The notes: generated by a model not told the origin, from the letters alone. Shown: positions 39,639 to 48,890, counted from the first letter of the stretch. The stretch is DNA of 64,000 nucleotides from Perlucidibaca piscinae DSM 21586 (GCF_000420045.1 NZ_ATUE01000006.1:434001-498000); one strand, 5' to 3'. Numbers and translations are program-made.

Positions 39639-40100
39639 ATGATGCCACCCGCCGCCTGCAAGATACTCGCCGATGTGCTGCAGGCCACACCGGGCAGCCA
39701 GGGTCTGGCTGTCGCTCAACAGACGCTGTCCCTGCCCGACACGCTGACCTGGCAGCAGCTGGATTTCGTCCAGATGCGCGAGCGCCCCTGGCAGCAGCGC
39801 CACGACCTTGCCGTGGCCTGGGTAGACGCCGGGCAGCCCGTGGCTGGCGTGCGCCACGCCCTGTCCGCTTTGCGTGATCTGCATGCCCGTCGACTGATCG
39901 CCTTCATCCCGCGCCGTCTGACCGGCTGGCAGGATGCCGACGCGCTGGCGCTGGGTCTGCAGAAGCTGGCCAGCTTCGAGCACGAGGGAGACACGATGGA
40001 TGCCTGGAGCTACGACATCCTGACCTACAAGCAGGTGCCGGACTGGCTCAATCCGCGTTTCTGGGCCAATCCGGAAAACTGGGGCAAGTATCGCTGGTGA
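39639..40100 (+). CDS. DUF6231-like protein
   Basis: 153 residues from ATG 39639 (another ATG follows directly). The body has WQQLDFV, HALSALRDLHARR and GWQDADALALG. The ending YDILTYKQVPDWLNPRFWANPENWGKYRW is highly conserved in a Pseudomonadales family of unknown function. The overall pattern (acidic loop, hydrophobic strands) recalls a reduced methyltransferase-like fold, but I see no clear SAM motif. It is divergent from DUF2797. Confidence 0.65.
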   Translation: MMPPAACKILADVLQATPGSQGLAVAQQTLSLPDTLTWQQLDFVQMRERPWQQRHDLAVAWVDAGQPVAGVRHALSALRDLHARRLIAFIPRRLTGWQDADALALGLQKLASFEHEGDTMDAWSYDILTYKQVPDWLNPRFWANPENWGKYRW

Positions 40101-40106
40101 GCGGCG

Positions 40107-40379
40107 TCAGTGCATGAACTTCACGGGCTTTTCGTGCTCGTGGTGTGGCGTATCGCAGACCTCGCCTTCCTTCTTTTCCTTGTCGATGTAGCCGCTGCGC
40201 TGCTCCGGTGCCAGGTTGCGGCTCTCCCAGGCGACCACGGCCTGGATGCAGGTCTCGAGCTGCTCGCGGCTCAGACGGCGGCCATCCGGCCACTTGCCCA
40301 GCTCGACAGCCCGACGAAGACTGCCGACGATCTCCGGATTGAGGACCTGCAGCATGCGGGCCAGCACGGCATCATTCAT
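40107..40379 (-). CDS. DUF1315 (YeaC-like) protein
   Basis: 90 residues from ATG 40379 (MNDAVLARMLQVLNPEIV). YeaC/DUF1315 features are AVELGKWPDGRRLSREQLETCIQAVVAWE and the lysine-rich YIDKEKKEGEVC. Function unknown. The gene lies 2 nt after the nadK stop, so it is likely co-transcribed with nadK, and it ends 6 nt from the convergent DUF6231 gene. Confidence 0.85.
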   Translation of the reverse strand: MNDAVLARMLQVLNPEIVGSLRRAVELGKWPDGRRLSREQLETCIQAVVAWESRNLAPEQRSGYIDKEKKEGEVCDTPHHEHEKPVKFMH

Positions 40380-40381
40380 GA

Positions 40382-41266
40382 TCAACACTCCTGCGAACTG
40401 AGGTGGCTGCTCCAGCCCAGCTTGGTACGGCACGCCGCGTAGAAGTCATGGCCTGGCGGATGCAGCAGGCGCAGCTTGAACGGGTGCTTGCGGATATAGG
40501 CCCAGTCACCGGGCTGCAGCACATGGCCGGGCTGGCCATCGGCACTGACCATGGGCGGCAGCCCGGACAGCACCTTGATCTTGATCTCGCTGTTGCCGTC
40601 GACCACGATGGGTCGGCTGCTCAGCGTGTGCGGATGCATGGGCACCAGTCCGATGGCATCCAGCCTCGGGTGCAGAATCGGACCGCCACCGGACAGCGCA
40701 TAGGCAGTCGAGCCGGTCGGCGTGCAGACGATCAGGCCGTCACTGCGCAGGCGATAGACGAAGTCGCCTTCGACATAGAGCTCGAACTCGATCATGTGCA
40801 CGGTCTTGCCGGTGTGCAGGATGACGTCGTTGACGGCGAGCAGCTCGCTCTTGTGCAACGCGCCGCTGCGCACGTCGACGCTGAGCAGGAAGCGCTGCTC
40901 CTCGACAAAGTCCCCACGCAGCACGGCGCCGATCTTCTCGGCAATCTCGCTGGGCGCGACATCGGTGAGAAAGCCCAGACGGCCCCGGTTGATGCCCAGC
41001 ACCGGGGTATTGCTGCGCGCCAGGATGCGTGCCGCATGCAGCAGTGAGCCATCGCCACCGACCACGATGACCAGGTCGCAGGCCTCCCCCAGCGCGGTGC
41101 GGGAGCAGATCTGGAGATCATCACGATCAAGCAGAGCCGCCGTGTCTTCATCAAAGATCACGCGACAGCCTTGCGCCTCGAGGTAGCACTGCACGTCGAG
41201 CAAGGTATCGGCGACGGCCGTGTTGCCCGGACGTCCCATCAAGCCCACATTGCGAAAAGAATCCAT
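40382..41266 (-). CDS. nadK: NAD kinase
   Basis: 294 residues from ATG 41266 (MDSFRNVGLMGRPGN). The GGDGSLL motif (VIVVGGDGSLLHAAR), GINRGRLGFLTD, and the C-terminal TPTGSTAYALSGGGPILHP are the diagnostic blocks. It phosphorylates NAD+ to NADP+. The open frame extends upstream to 41473, but no ribosome-binding site or conserved sequence supports that longer start. Confidence 0.96.
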   Translation of the reverse strand: MDSFRNVGLMGRPGNTAVADTLLDVQCYLEAQGCRVIFDEDTAALLDRDDLQICSRTALGEACDLVIVVGGDGSLLHAARILARSNTPVLGINRGRLGFLTDVAPSEIAEKIGAVLRGDFVEEQRFLLSVDVRSGALHKSELLAVNDVILHTGKTVHMIEFELYVEGDFVYRLRSDGLIVCTPTGSTAYALSGGGPILHPRLDAIGLVPMHPHTLSSRPIVVDGNSEIKIKVLSGLPPMVSADGQPGHVLQPGDWAYIRKHPFKLRLLHPPGHDFYAACRTKLGWSSHLSSQEC

Positions 41267-41450
41267 AGACCGGGACACCTGAAACGGTTTCGCGAGTCTA
41301 GCGATACCTGAGTGCAGCGCAAAGACTCCAGCGCTTTCCATGGCGCATATGTGGTTACAAATACCGCCTAAGGGCGAATAGACAAACCGCGGCAGCCTGC
41401 GTATTTTCGTGACCGCACAGTCACAGACAGCCCGGAGCACGACGCACAGG

Positions 41451-42530
41451 ATGAACATGCCCTCCGCCTTCACGGCCTCCTACGGCCTGACCACCTTGCC
41501 GCAAGTCCGGCTCATGCTCGACGCCGCTCAGCTGCCCGCCGCGCAATGGGCACCGGTGATGCATGCCAGAATGCATGACTCGCCACTGCAGGCCGGTGAC
41601 CGCGAGCCGCTCTATGCCCTGACCGATTTCATGCGGCTTGGTGAATGGCTGATGCGGACCACACCGGTATCGTCACGTCTGGGGCTGGTCATGGGCCGCC
41701 GCACCCGTGACACCGACTACGGCATCGCCGGCCAGATCGCACGCAGCGCCAGCACCGTGGGTGAAGCCCTGGACAGCTTCCTGCACTACCTGCCACTGGT
41801 GATGCAGTGCCATACCAGCGAGCCGGCACTGCACACGGGCGCCCAGCCGCGCCTGCAGATGCACTCGCTGGCGCCCTACTCGCGCTACAACAGCTTCATT
41901 GTCGACGGCATCCTGGCTGGCTGGTTTCGCCAGCTGAGCTGGCTGACCGGCCGCAACGATGCCGTGCTGGCCGTCGACATCGAGTACGAAAACTGCCCGC
42001 ATGCCCAGGAATTGCTGAACTTCTTTCGCGTGCCGGTGAACTTCCGCCAGGCGGCCAACCAGCTCTGGCTGAAACCCGGCGCGCTGGACTGGCCGGTGGT
42101 CACGGCACAGCCGCAATTACACCAGCAGCTGCGGGCACTGGGGGATGAGCTGCTGGCACAGCGCGCGCAACGTGCCACGCAGACCGGGCGCCTGCAGCAG
42201 TGGCTTGCGCCACGCCTGTCGGGCCAGTCACCCACCGTGGAACAAGCCGCCGATGCCATGGCCATGGCGCCATGGACGCTGCGCCGCCGCCTGCAGCAGG
42301 AAGGCACCAGCTTCCAGGACGTGCTCGACAGCCTGCGTCGCGACACGGCCATCCGCCTGATCCAGCAGCATCAGCTCAGTTTCGGGGAAATTGCCTGGCT
42401 GCTCGGCTTCTCCAGCCCGGGAGCCTTCCAGCGCGCCTTCAAGCGCTGGACGCAGCGTACGCCGGGCGACTATCGCCGGCACCAGCAGGTCAAGGAGGCC
42501 GACTACAACTCGGTGGCGTCGTCGGCGTAA
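41451..42530 (+). CDS. AraC-family regulator with OruR/ArgR-like N-terminal domain
   Basis: 359 residues from ATG 41451; ATG 41457 with AGGA 5 nt upstream is an equally possible start. The N-terminal ~230 residues (LGLVMGRRTRDTDYGIAGQIARSASTVGEAL) belong to the arabinose-binding-like domain found in amino-acid and fatty-acid responsive AraC proteins. The C-terminal HTH pair is AADAMAMAPWTLRRRLQQEG and EIAWLLGFSSPGAFQRAFKRW. Target genes are unknown. It is divergent from nadK. Confidence 0.92.
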   Translation: MNMPSAFTASYGLTTLPQVRLMLDAAQLPAAQWAPVMHARMHDSPLQAGDREPLYALTDFMRLGEWLMRTTPVSSRLGLVMGRRTRDTDYGIAGQIARSASTVGEALDSFLHYLPLVMQCHTSEPALHTGAQPRLQMHSLAPYSRYNSFIVDGILAGWFRQLSWLTGRNDAVLAVDIEYENCPHAQELLNFFRVPVNFRQAANQLWLKPGALDWPVVTAQPQLHQQLRALGDELLAQRAQRATQTGRLQQWLAPRLSGQSPTVEQAADAMAMAPWTLRRRLQQEGTSFQDVLDSLRRDTAIRLIQQHQLSFGEIAWLLGFSSPGAFQRAFKRWTQRTPGDYRRHQQVKEADYNSVASSA

Positions 42531-42607
42531 TCGGGATCGTAGGGTTCACGGTCATCCAGGCGGCCGAGCTGGTGCTCGGCCCACAGGTCATCGCGCTCCA
42601 TGTCCAT
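42503..42607 (-). CDS. Possible 34-residue acidic small protein
   Basis: ATG 42607 to TAG at 42503 encodes MDMERDDLWAEHQLGRLDD followed by REPYDPDYADDATEL, a very acidic peptide with Tyr/Pro/Asp near the end. AGAGAGG lies about 7 nt before the ATG. It lies 81 nt downstream of queD on the same strand and its last 28 nt are antisense to the end of the AraC gene. Too short for statistical certainty; the ribosome-binding site and biased composition make it a fair candidate. Confidence 0.45.
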   Translation of the reverse strand: MDMERDDLWAEHQLGRLDDREPYDPDYADDATEL

Positions 42608-42688
42608 GCGCTGCCTCTCTTCTTTCTGTCTTTTGTCGCAGGCCAGTAGGCCATTCGCTCATGACCGGAAGATGACAGCAGCGCGACC

Positions 42689-43282
42689 TCAGGACACCTG
42701 CAGATCGACGGATGGATTGCTGCGCCGACCACCGGCCAGCAGACGCTGCCACAGCGTCGGATCCGGCCATTCGGCCTGCACTTGCGGCGAGAACTCGATG
42801 TGCTCCAGCGCGACCGGCCCGATGCGCGGGTTGTCGATGTCGGCACGGAAGCACTGCGCGTAACCCGTGGCCGTCTCGTGCACGATCACCGAGTGCAGTC
42901 GCACGTCCTGCTCGCCGTTGGCCATGTCGGTAAGCGTCAGCGCGCGGTCGATGAGGGTGAAGAACACGCGCGAGAACTGCTCGGCGGACGGTGACACCGG
43001 CAGCGCGATCCAGCGCGCGCTGAACTGCTGGCAGGCAGCAATGTAGTCGGGCAGATCGCGATCCCAGTACGCCACGGCGTGGTCGAAACTGTCGATGAGC
43101 GTGCGGATGTCGCTCTTCATCAGGCCGAAGTCATAGACCATCTGGCCATTGTCCAGCGCGGAAGCCTCCAGCAGCACCTCGACCTGGTAGCTGTGCCCGT
43201 GCAGCGAGCGCTTGCAGCGATCACTGCTGCAATTGCGAACGATGTGCGCATTCTCGAAACGGAACAGCTTGCGGATCAGCAT
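42689..43282 (-). CDS. queD: 6-carboxy-tetrahydropterin synthase (QueD/PTPS family)
   Basis: 197 residues from ATG 43282 (MLIRKLFRFENAH), the family's usual start; ATG 43291 and 43303 are alternatives. Zinc ligands are the His of FENAH and the HGHSY pair, and CSSDRCKRSLHGH holds the catalytic cysteine. MVYDFGLMK is the pterin-site block. It makes the queuosine/7-deazaguanine precursor CPH4. The C-terminal 50 residues are longer than in short QueD proteins, as in Pseudomonadales homologues. Confidence 0.88.
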   Translation of the reverse strand: MLIRKLFRFENAHIVRNCSSDRCKRSLHGHSYQVEVLLEASALDNGQMVYDFGLMKSDIRTLIDSFDHAVAYWDRDLPDYIAACQQFSARWIALPVSPSAEQFSRVFFTLIDRALTLTDMANGEQDVRLHSVIVHETATGYAQCFRADIDNPRIGPVALEHIEFSPQVQAEWPDPTLWQRLLAGGRRSNPSVDLQVS

Positions 43283-43486
43283 CAAGGACATCCGGATGTG
43301 CATTAACTGTGCATATTCTACCAAAGCCGACTGTCTGGAGCGGGGCTTTTTCCATCGCATCTTGCCGGGGCCGTGTGTAGAATCACGACCTGACCTGGTC
43401 GCGGTCCCTTGCTCCTCATCCGGGAGTCTCTCCTGACCTAGGAGCCCAGCGGCTTTCACACAAACGCCCTACCCAGGAGTTTCAAC

Positions 43487-44473
43487 ATGAAGCAGCCCGT
43501 TCGCGTGGCAGTTACCGGCGCCGCCGGCCAGATTGGTTACAGCCTGCTGTTCCGCATCGCCTCCGGCGAAATGCTCGGCAAGGATCAACCGGTCATCCTC
43601 CAGATGCTCGAAGTGCCGTTCGAAAAGGCCCAGGCCGCCCTCAAGGGCGTGATGATGGAGCTGGAAGACTGCGCGTTCCCGCTGCTCGCCGGCATGGTCG
43701 GCACCGATGATCCCCGCGTCGCTTTCAAGGATGCTGACTACGCCCTTCTCGTCGGCGCTCGTCCGCGCGGCCCGGGCATGGAGCGCAAGGACCTGCTGTC
43801 GGCCAACGCCGAAATCTTCACCGTGCAGGGCAAGGCCCTGAACGATGTCGCCTCGCGCAACGTCAAGGTTCTGGTCGTCGGCAACCCGGCCAACACCAAC
43901 GCCTACATCGCCATGAAGTCGGCTCCGGATCTGCCGACCAAGAACTTCACCGCCATGCTGCGTCTCGACCACAACCGTGCCCTGTCGCAGATCGCTGCCA
44001 AGACCGGCAAGGCCGTGGCTGACATCGAGAAGATGGTCGTCTGGGGCAACCACTCGCCGACCATGTACGCCGACTACCGCTTCGCCACCATCGGCGGCGA
44101 AGGCGTCAAGGCCATGATCAACGACGAGGAATGGAACAAGAACGTGTTCCTGCCGACCGTCGGCAAGCGCGGCGCCGCCATCATCGAAGCCCGCGGCCTG
44201 TCCTCGGCTGCCTCGGCCGCCAACGCCGCCATCGACCACATGCGCGACTGGGCCCTGGGCACCAACGGCAAGTGGGTCACCATGGGCGTGCCGTCCGACG
44301 GCTCCTACGGCATCCCGGAAGAAGTCATGTACGGCGTGCCGGTTACCTGTGCCAACGGCGAATACACCCGCGTCGAAGGCCTGGAAGTCGACGCGTTCTC
44401 GCGTGAGCGCATGGACTTCACCCTGAACGAGCTGCTGGAAGAGCGCGAAGGCGTCAAGCACCTGCTGCCGTAA
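43487..44473 (+). CDS. mdh: Malate dehydrogenase (lactate-dehydrogenase-like subgroup)
   Basis: 328 residues, with AGGAG 8 nt before the ATG. NAD-binding [34 protein letters not shown] (mobile loop with substrate arginines), [22 protein letters not shown] and catalytic [14 protein letters not shown] are all present. It interconverts malate and oxaloacetate in the TCA cycle. Codon choice is strongly biased (AAG, CTG, GGC), consistent with high expression. Two hairpins follow the stop. Confidence 0.97.
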   Translation: MKQPVRVAVTGAAGQIGYSLLFRIASGEMLGKDQPVILQMLEVPFEKAQAALKGVMMELEDCAFPLLAGMVGTDDPRVAFKDADYALLVGARPRGPGMERKDLLSANAEIFTVQGKALNDVASRNVKVLVVGNPANTNAYIAMKSAPDLPTKNFTAMLRLDHNRALSQIAAKTGKAVADIEKMVVWGNHSPTMYADYRFATIGGEGVKAMINDEEWNKNVFLPTVGKRGAAIIEARGLSSAASAANAAIDHMRDWALGTNGKWVTMGVPSDGSYGIPEEVMYGVPVTCANGEYTRVEGLEVDAFSRERMDFTLNELLEEREGVKHLLP

Positions 44474-44484
44474 GCGCATTGCAT

Positions 44485-44538
44485 GGGGAGCTTGGCCTCC
44501 CCGTGTCGTGACATGAAAACGCCCCGCGAGGGGCGTTT
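44485..44538 (+). terminator. Tandem hairpins terminating mdh
   Basis: The first hairpin (GGGGAG 44485-44490 with CTCCCC 44497-44502) is followed by a stronger one (arms 44517-44525 and 44530-44538, loop GCGA) ending in TTTCTGTTT. The second is a typical intrinsic terminator and lies 6 nt from the end of the convergent GGDEF gene, so it may work in both directions. Confidence 0.88.
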
Positions 44539-44543
44539 CTGTT

Positions 44544-45707
44544 TCAGACAGGTACTGCCGTCAGCCCGGCAACGGCAACCCGGTTGCGCCCGGACTGCTT
44601 GGCTTCGTAGAGCGCCTCATCCGCAGCGTGAATTAACTGGTCGGCTGCATCAACCTGTGGCTGCGCGCTGCAGAGCAGGCCCAGGCTGGCGGTGAAATGC
44701 AAAATCTTGCCCGATGGCAGACTGACAGCGGTCGCCGCCAGCTGGTCACGGCAACGCTCGGCAATCTGGGCCGCCTGGGAACGATCCGCGCCCGGCAGCA
44801 CCACCATGAACTCCTCGCCGCCATAGCGACCGACGTGATCGGTCTCCCTGATACTGCCCTGCAATGCACGCGCCGCGGCACGCAGCACGGCATCCCCCGC
44901 CGGATGCCCGTGCGTGTCATTGACCTTCTTGAAATGATCGAGATCCAGCAGGATCAGCGACAGCGGCTGCCCCTTGCGCTGACAGATCTGCAGCTCATCG
45001 GCGAACTGCGCAAGAATCTGGCGGCGATTGGCCAGACCGGTCAGGCCGTCGGTGATCGCCAGACGCTTCACGCGCTCCTCGCGATCACGCCACCACATCA
45101 GCAGTTCGTCGATCATCACCACATTGACGATGAAGAACGGCACCGAGAAATACAGGGTCGTGGAAAGCCAGAACAGCGAGCTTGCCGCAGACAGGTCGTT
45201 GCGCAGGATAGGTGCATAGGGAATCCAGCCCAGCGTTGCCGCGTAGCTCAGACCTATCAGCGCCGTCAGCCCGAGCATGGTGGCAATCCACACGGCTCGA
45301 CGCTCAAGCAGAATGAAGCCGAACAGGGGGGCGCCGACCAGGATCACGCCGGCAGGATAGGAGACCGTGCCAAAGGAGTAGGCGAGCAGGATCATCGACC
45401 AGGTAAAGAAATGAATCACCAGATGCTGGTAAAAGCGAAGCTCGGGCTTGCGTCGGCGCAGGTGGAGTCCCCACAGGGCAATCGCCGCACCGCTGAACAC
45501 CAGCAGGATCTCGATCTGCATCATGATGGTGAGCATGTCGCTATCGACCAGCAGATCGCGGTCTGTCCGGCTCATCACATAGATGGACCAGATCAGTGCC
45601 TGCAGGTAAAGCGGAATGGCAAACAGCAGCAGAACCAGCGACTTGTCGACCGTGCTCCAGCCCAGAGCAGCCGCCAGGCGCTTGCGCAGTCCGTAATTGA
45701 AGATCAT
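44544..45707 (-). CDS. Membrane-bound GGDEF diguanylate cyclase
   Basis: 387 residues. About six N-terminal membrane helices (residues 20-215) form an uncharacterised sensor, then a GGDEF domain with ITDGLTGLANRRQI, LLDLDHFKKVNDTHGH and active-site YGGEEFMVVLPG. The GGEEF form is catalytically competent. No RxxD inhibitory site is seen at the usual five-residue distance. It should make cyclic di-GMP. The input signal is unknown. It is convergent with mdh and divergent from corA. Confidence 0.9.
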   Translation of the reverse strand: MIFNYGLRKRLAAALGWSTVDKSLVLLLFAIPLYLQALIWSIYVMSRTDRDLLVDSDMLTIMMQIEILLVFSGAAIALWGLHLRRRKPELRFYQHLVIHFFTWSMILLAYSFGTVSYPAGVILVGAPLFGFILLERRAVWIATMLGLTALIGLSYAATLGWIPYAPILRNDLSAASSLFWLSTTLYFSVPFFIVNVVMIDELLMWWRDREERVKRLAITDGLTGLANRRQILAQFADELQICQRKGQPLSLILLDLDHFKKVNDTHGHPAGDAVLRAAARALQGSIRETDHVGRYGGEEFMVVLPGADRSQAAQIAERCRDQLAATAVSLPSGKILHFTASLGLLCSAQPQVDAADQLIHAADEALYEAKQSGRNRVAVAGLTAVPV

Positions 45708-45833
45708 CTTCTTTTTCTTGTTTTCATGAAGGACAGCGGCTTTCTAGCACGCCCGTCGGCAAGTGCCTAGAGGGCCGCTCCGCTGCCCGGCAAATCAGGC
45801 TAGGATCCGCTGCAGAACCTGACGGGGCAATTC

Positions 45834-46814
45834 ATGTCAAACGCGCTGATCAATTCCGTGGCCTATGACAACCAGGGCAAACGCCTGGACAAGGTGCCTC
45901 TGGAGTCTGCCTGTGACTACCTTGAGGCGCATCCTGAAGCCTTTCTCTGGATAGGTCTGCACGAGCCCGATGCCAACATGCTGGGACTCATCCAGAAGCA
46001 GTTCAATCTGCACGAGCTGGCCGTCGAGGATGCGCTCAGCGCACACCAGCGCCCGAAGATGGAGACCTACGGCAACTCGCGCTTCATGGTCACGCACACC
46101 GCCGAACGCCATGGCAGCAAGATCGTCTTCGGCGAGACGCACCTGTTCCTTGGCGAGCGCTTCCTGATCAGCATCCGGCACGGACCGTCACACACCTACG
46201 CCGGCATGCGCCAGCGCGTCGAAGCCCGGCCGCGCCAGCTGGCCTGCGGTCCGAGTTATCCGCTGTACGCGATTCTCGACTTCATCGTCGACAACTACGC
46301 GCCCATTGTCGATGACTTCAAGCAGGGCCTGATCCAGCTTGAAAAGGAGATCTTCCTGCCCAACTACAAGCGCGGCACCATCAAGCGCCTGTACGAGCTG
46401 AAGCGGGAGCTGATCACGCTGCGCCTGGCCACCGCCCCGCTGCAGGACATCGCGCAAAGCCTCAGCCATGGCGAAGACGACTTCATCCACCCGGGCATCA
46501 TGCCCTACTTCCGTGACATCGCCGACCACTGCACGCGCATCAACGAGGCCATCGACGCGCTCAACGAACTGCTCACCGCCGCCATCCAGGTCAACTTGTC
46601 ACTGGTCACGGTGAAGCAGAACGAAGTGGTCAAGCGCCTGGCCGGCTGGGCCGCCCTGCTCGCCCTGCCGACCCTGGTCACCAGCATCTACGGCATGAAC
46701 TTCGAGTACATGCCGGAAACGCAATGGCAGTACGGCTACCCGCTGATGCTGACGCTGACCGGCCTGGCCTGCCTGCGCCTGCACCACGTCCTGAAACGGG
46801 CCGGCTGGATGTGA
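45834..46814 (+). CDS. corA: CorA-family magnesium/divalent-metal transporter
   Basis: 326 residues. A large acidic cytoplasmic N-terminal domain (FLWIGLHEPDANMLGLIQKQFNLHELAVEDAL) leads to a long helix and two C-terminal membrane spans with the pore motif YGMNFEYMPE (GMN). The C-terminus RLHHVLKRAGWM is basic. It forms a pentameric channel for Mg2+ (or Co2+/Ni2+/Zn2+). The stop is 10 nt from the palindromic element at 46824-46942. Confidence 0.93.
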   Translation: MSNALINSVAYDNQGKRLDKVPLESACDYLEAHPEAFLWIGLHEPDANMLGLIQKQFNLHELAVEDALSAHQRPKMETYGNSRFMVTHTAERHGSKIVFGETHLFLGERFLISIRHGPSHTYAGMRQRVEARPRQLACGPSYPLYAILDFIVDNYAPIVDDFKQGLIQLEKEIFLPNYKRGTIKRLYELKRELITLRLATAPLQDIAQSLSHGEDDFIHPGIMPYFRDIADHCTRINEAIDALNELLTAAIQVNLSLVTVKQNEVVKRLAGWAALLALPTLVTSIYGMNFEYMPETQWQYGYPLMLTLTGLACLRLHHVLKRAGWM

Positions 46815-46823
46815 CGGCTGGGC

Positions 46824-46942
46824 GGCTGCCGGGTGGGGCCGGTGCCTGCCCGGACCGTCACGAGCCATGGATGGCGAGTGCGAGCGCTACAGGGACGTAT
46901 TCACGCGCGTGTCCGGGCAGGCACCAGCCCCACCCGGCAGCC
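46824..46942. repeat. Long palindromic intergenic element with conserved core, copy 2
   Basis: Two 32-nt arms (46824-46855 and 46911-46942) are reverse complements with one mismatch and enclose a 55-nt core (46856-46910). The core shares at least 43 positions with copy 1 at 21887-21939, including CGTCACG, GCCATGGATGGCG, GTGCGAGC, GGACG and TTCACG in the same order, whereas the arms have no evident similarity to those of copy 1. It fills the whole gap between convergent corA and rraA and could terminate both. Confidence 0.92.
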
Positions 46943-46950
46943 ACATCAGG

Positions 46951-47430
46951 TCAGATCAGCTTCTTGTCGGAAACGATCACGCCGTTGTTGTCAGCATAGA
47001 CATACTGGCCCGGCACGAAAGTGATGCCGCCAAAGGTCACCGGCACATCGACATCGCCAATGCCCTTGCGCACGCTCTTCAGCGGCATCGAGGCCAATGC
47101 CTGCACGCCAAGGTCGAGGTCGCCAAGCGCATCCACGTCACGTACGCAGCCGTAGACGACAACGCCCGACCAGCCGTTCTGCACGGCGCTCTCGCCGATC
47201 AGGTCGCCGAGCAGGGCGCAGCGCAGCGAGCCGCCGCCATCCACCACCAGCACATCGCCCTGGCCCGGCGTGGCCAGCAGTTCCTTGACGCGCGAGTTGT
47301 CCTCGAAGCACTTCACGGTGCGGATGCGGCCGCCGAAGGCGTCGCGACCGCCGAAGGTGTTGAACATGGGCTCGCAGACGCGCACGTGATCCGGGTGGTC
47401 GTCGCAGAGATCGCAGGTGACAAAAGACAT
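46951..47430 (-). CDS. rraA: RraA-family protein (RNase E activity regulator / aldolase-like)
   Basis: 159 residues from ATG 47430 ([16 protein letters not shown]); the frame upstream to 47556 lies inside the neighbouring gene's end. [19 protein letters not shown] and [21 protein letters not shown] are diagnostic, with GCVRDVD. RraA binds RNase E and dampens RNA decay; related proteins act as HMG/CHA aldolases, and the two functions cannot be separated by reading the sequence. It lies 10 nt after the NAD(P)-binding gene. Confidence 0.92.
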   Translation of the reverse strand: MSFVTCDLCDDHPDHVRVCEPMFNTFGGRDAFGGRIRTVKCFEDNSRVKELLATPGQGDVLVVDGGGSLRCALLGDLIGESAVQNGWSGVVVYGCVRDVDALGDLDLGVQALASMPLKSVRKGIGDVDVPVTFGGITFVPGQYVYADNNGVIVSDKKLI

Positions 47431-47440
47431 GAAGGACTCC

Positions 47441-48103
47441 TCAGGCAGGGGTATCTGCCAGCGCCATGATGTCGTCATGGCGCTGGCGCAGGATGGGTGA
47501 ACGCAGAGGCTTGCCGGCCAAACGCACCATGGCGGCGGCAACATCGCTGCCGGCAACCGGACGATAGGCCGAGAGCGGTCCGCGCATCAGCGGGGACAGC
47601 GGACGCATCAGCCAGGTCGCTGCCTGCTCGCCGGTGCGGTGTTCCTGACGGTCGCCCAGCAGCAGCGAAGGCTGCATCAGCACCAGATGGGCAAAACCGA
47701 TGTCGGCCAGGGCCTGCTCGACCTCGCCCTTGACCCGGCTGTAGAAGCTGAGCGCGCCCGGACTGGCGCCTATGGCACTGACACTGATGAAGCGCGCGGC
47801 ACCGGCACGCGCGGCGGCACGGGCAAAATTCAGCACGGCATCCTGATCGACGGCACGGAATGCGGCTTGCGAACCGGCCTGGCGTATCGTCGTGCCGAGG
47901 GCATTGAAGGCGACGTCACAGGGTGGCTGCGGCCAGCTTTCCGGCTGCATCAGGTCGACCACATGCACATGCAGACGCGGCGACTGCAGATCCGGTGCCC
48001 GCCGGACAAACAGGTGAGTCTCGGCCGCGGTCTCGGCCAGCAGGCGTGCCACCAGCTCGCGACCGATCAGGCCAGTGGCTCCGGCCACCCAGACATTGCG
48101 CAT
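47441..48103 (-). CDS. NAD(P)H-binding oxidoreductase (atypical SDR, YbjT/HTATIP2-like)
   Basis: 220 residues from ATG 48103 ([22 protein letters not shown]). GATGLIG is the nucleotide-binding loop, and [17 protein letters not shown] with [25 protein letters not shown] supplies the Ser/Tyr/Lys-like block of extended SDRs (YSRVKGE). Substrate unknown. Upstream of rraA with 10 nt between, so probably in one operon; divergent from the transglycosylase gene with 85 bp between starts. Confidence 0.85.
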   Translation of the reverse strand: MRNVWVAGATGLIGRELVARLLAETAAETHLFVRRAPDLQSPRLHVHVVDLMQPESWPQPPCDVAFNALGTTIRQAGSQAAFRAVDQDAVLNFARAAARAGAARFISVSAIGASPGALSFYSRVKGEVEQALADIGFAHLVLMQPSLLLGDRQEHRTGEQAATWLMRPLSPLMRGPLSAYRPVAGSDVAAAMVRLAGKPLRSPILRQRHDDIMALADTPA

Positions 48104-48188
48104 GGTCTCGCCCTCGCGAACAAAACGCGACTTTACCCTGCCCCGGCCGTTTGCCACAATTCATCTCCGCCCTGCCGGCCGAGTGACC

Positions 48189-48890
48189 ATGCGCGTGCGA
48201 CTCCCAGCCTCCCCGACCCGACACCTGCGCCTGGCTCCGGCCCTGGCAGCCGTGTTGCTGTGCGTCGCCGGCAGCGCCACCGCCGGCAACCTGTACCGGT
48301 TCCAGGATGCCGACGGCAACATGCTGCTGACCAACCAGGTCGATGCCGAGCGCAAGCCGCTGCACAGTGGCAACCGGCAGTATCGCAAGCTGGTCAAGGT
48401 GACCTGGTATCCGGACACCAATGTGCATCGCTACGGCAACTGGGGTGGCAACGAGGCCGCCGTGCGTCCCAGCTTCAGCAAACTGCGCAATGCCTTCGAC
48501 CCCCTGATAGAAGCCGCAGCCTCGCGCCACGGCCTCGAGTTCGGCCTGGTCAAGGCGGTCATTCATACTGAATCGGGATTCGACCCCAATGCACGCTCCG
48601 CACCCGGCGCACAGGGTCTGATGCAGCTCATGCCGGCAACGGCAAGGCGCTACCAGGTTGGCAATGCCTACGATCCGGCACAGAACATCGAGGCTGGCTC
48701 ACGCCATCTGCGCTATCTGCTCAACCGCTACCGGGATCTGCCACTGGCCCTGGCGGCCTACAATGCCGGCGAAGGCAATGTCGATAAGTACGGCGGCATC
48801 CCGCCCTTCCCGGAAACGCAGGATTACGTGCAGCGCGTCACCGGTCGCTACGAACGCCTGTACCAGACGCGCACGGCCGCCACCAACTGA
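48189..48890 (+). CDS. Lytic transglycosylase with DUF4124 and SLT domains
   Basis: 233 residues from ATG 48189. The signal peptide LRLAPALAAVLLCVAGSATAG is followed by a DUF4124 segment (NLYRFQDADGNMLLTNQVD) and the SLT domain with VIHTESGFDPNARSAPGAQGLMQLMPATARRY; the Glu of HTES is catalytic. LALAAYNAGEGNVDKYGGIPPFPETQDYV completes the fold. This is a third lytic transglycosylase in the window. It ends 4 nt from the convergent Rieske gene. Confidence 0.93.
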   Translation: MRVRLPASPTRHLRLAPALAAVLLCVAGSATAGNLYRFQDADGNMLLTNQVDAERKPLHSGNRQYRKLVKVTWYPDTNVHRYGNWGGNEAAVRPSFSKLRNAFDPLIEAAASRHGLEFGLVKAVIHTESGFDPNARSAPGAQGLMQLMPATARRYQVGNAYDPAQNIEAGSRHLRYLLNRYRDLPLALAAYNAGEGNVDKYGGIPPFPETQDYVQRVTGRYERLYQTRTAATN

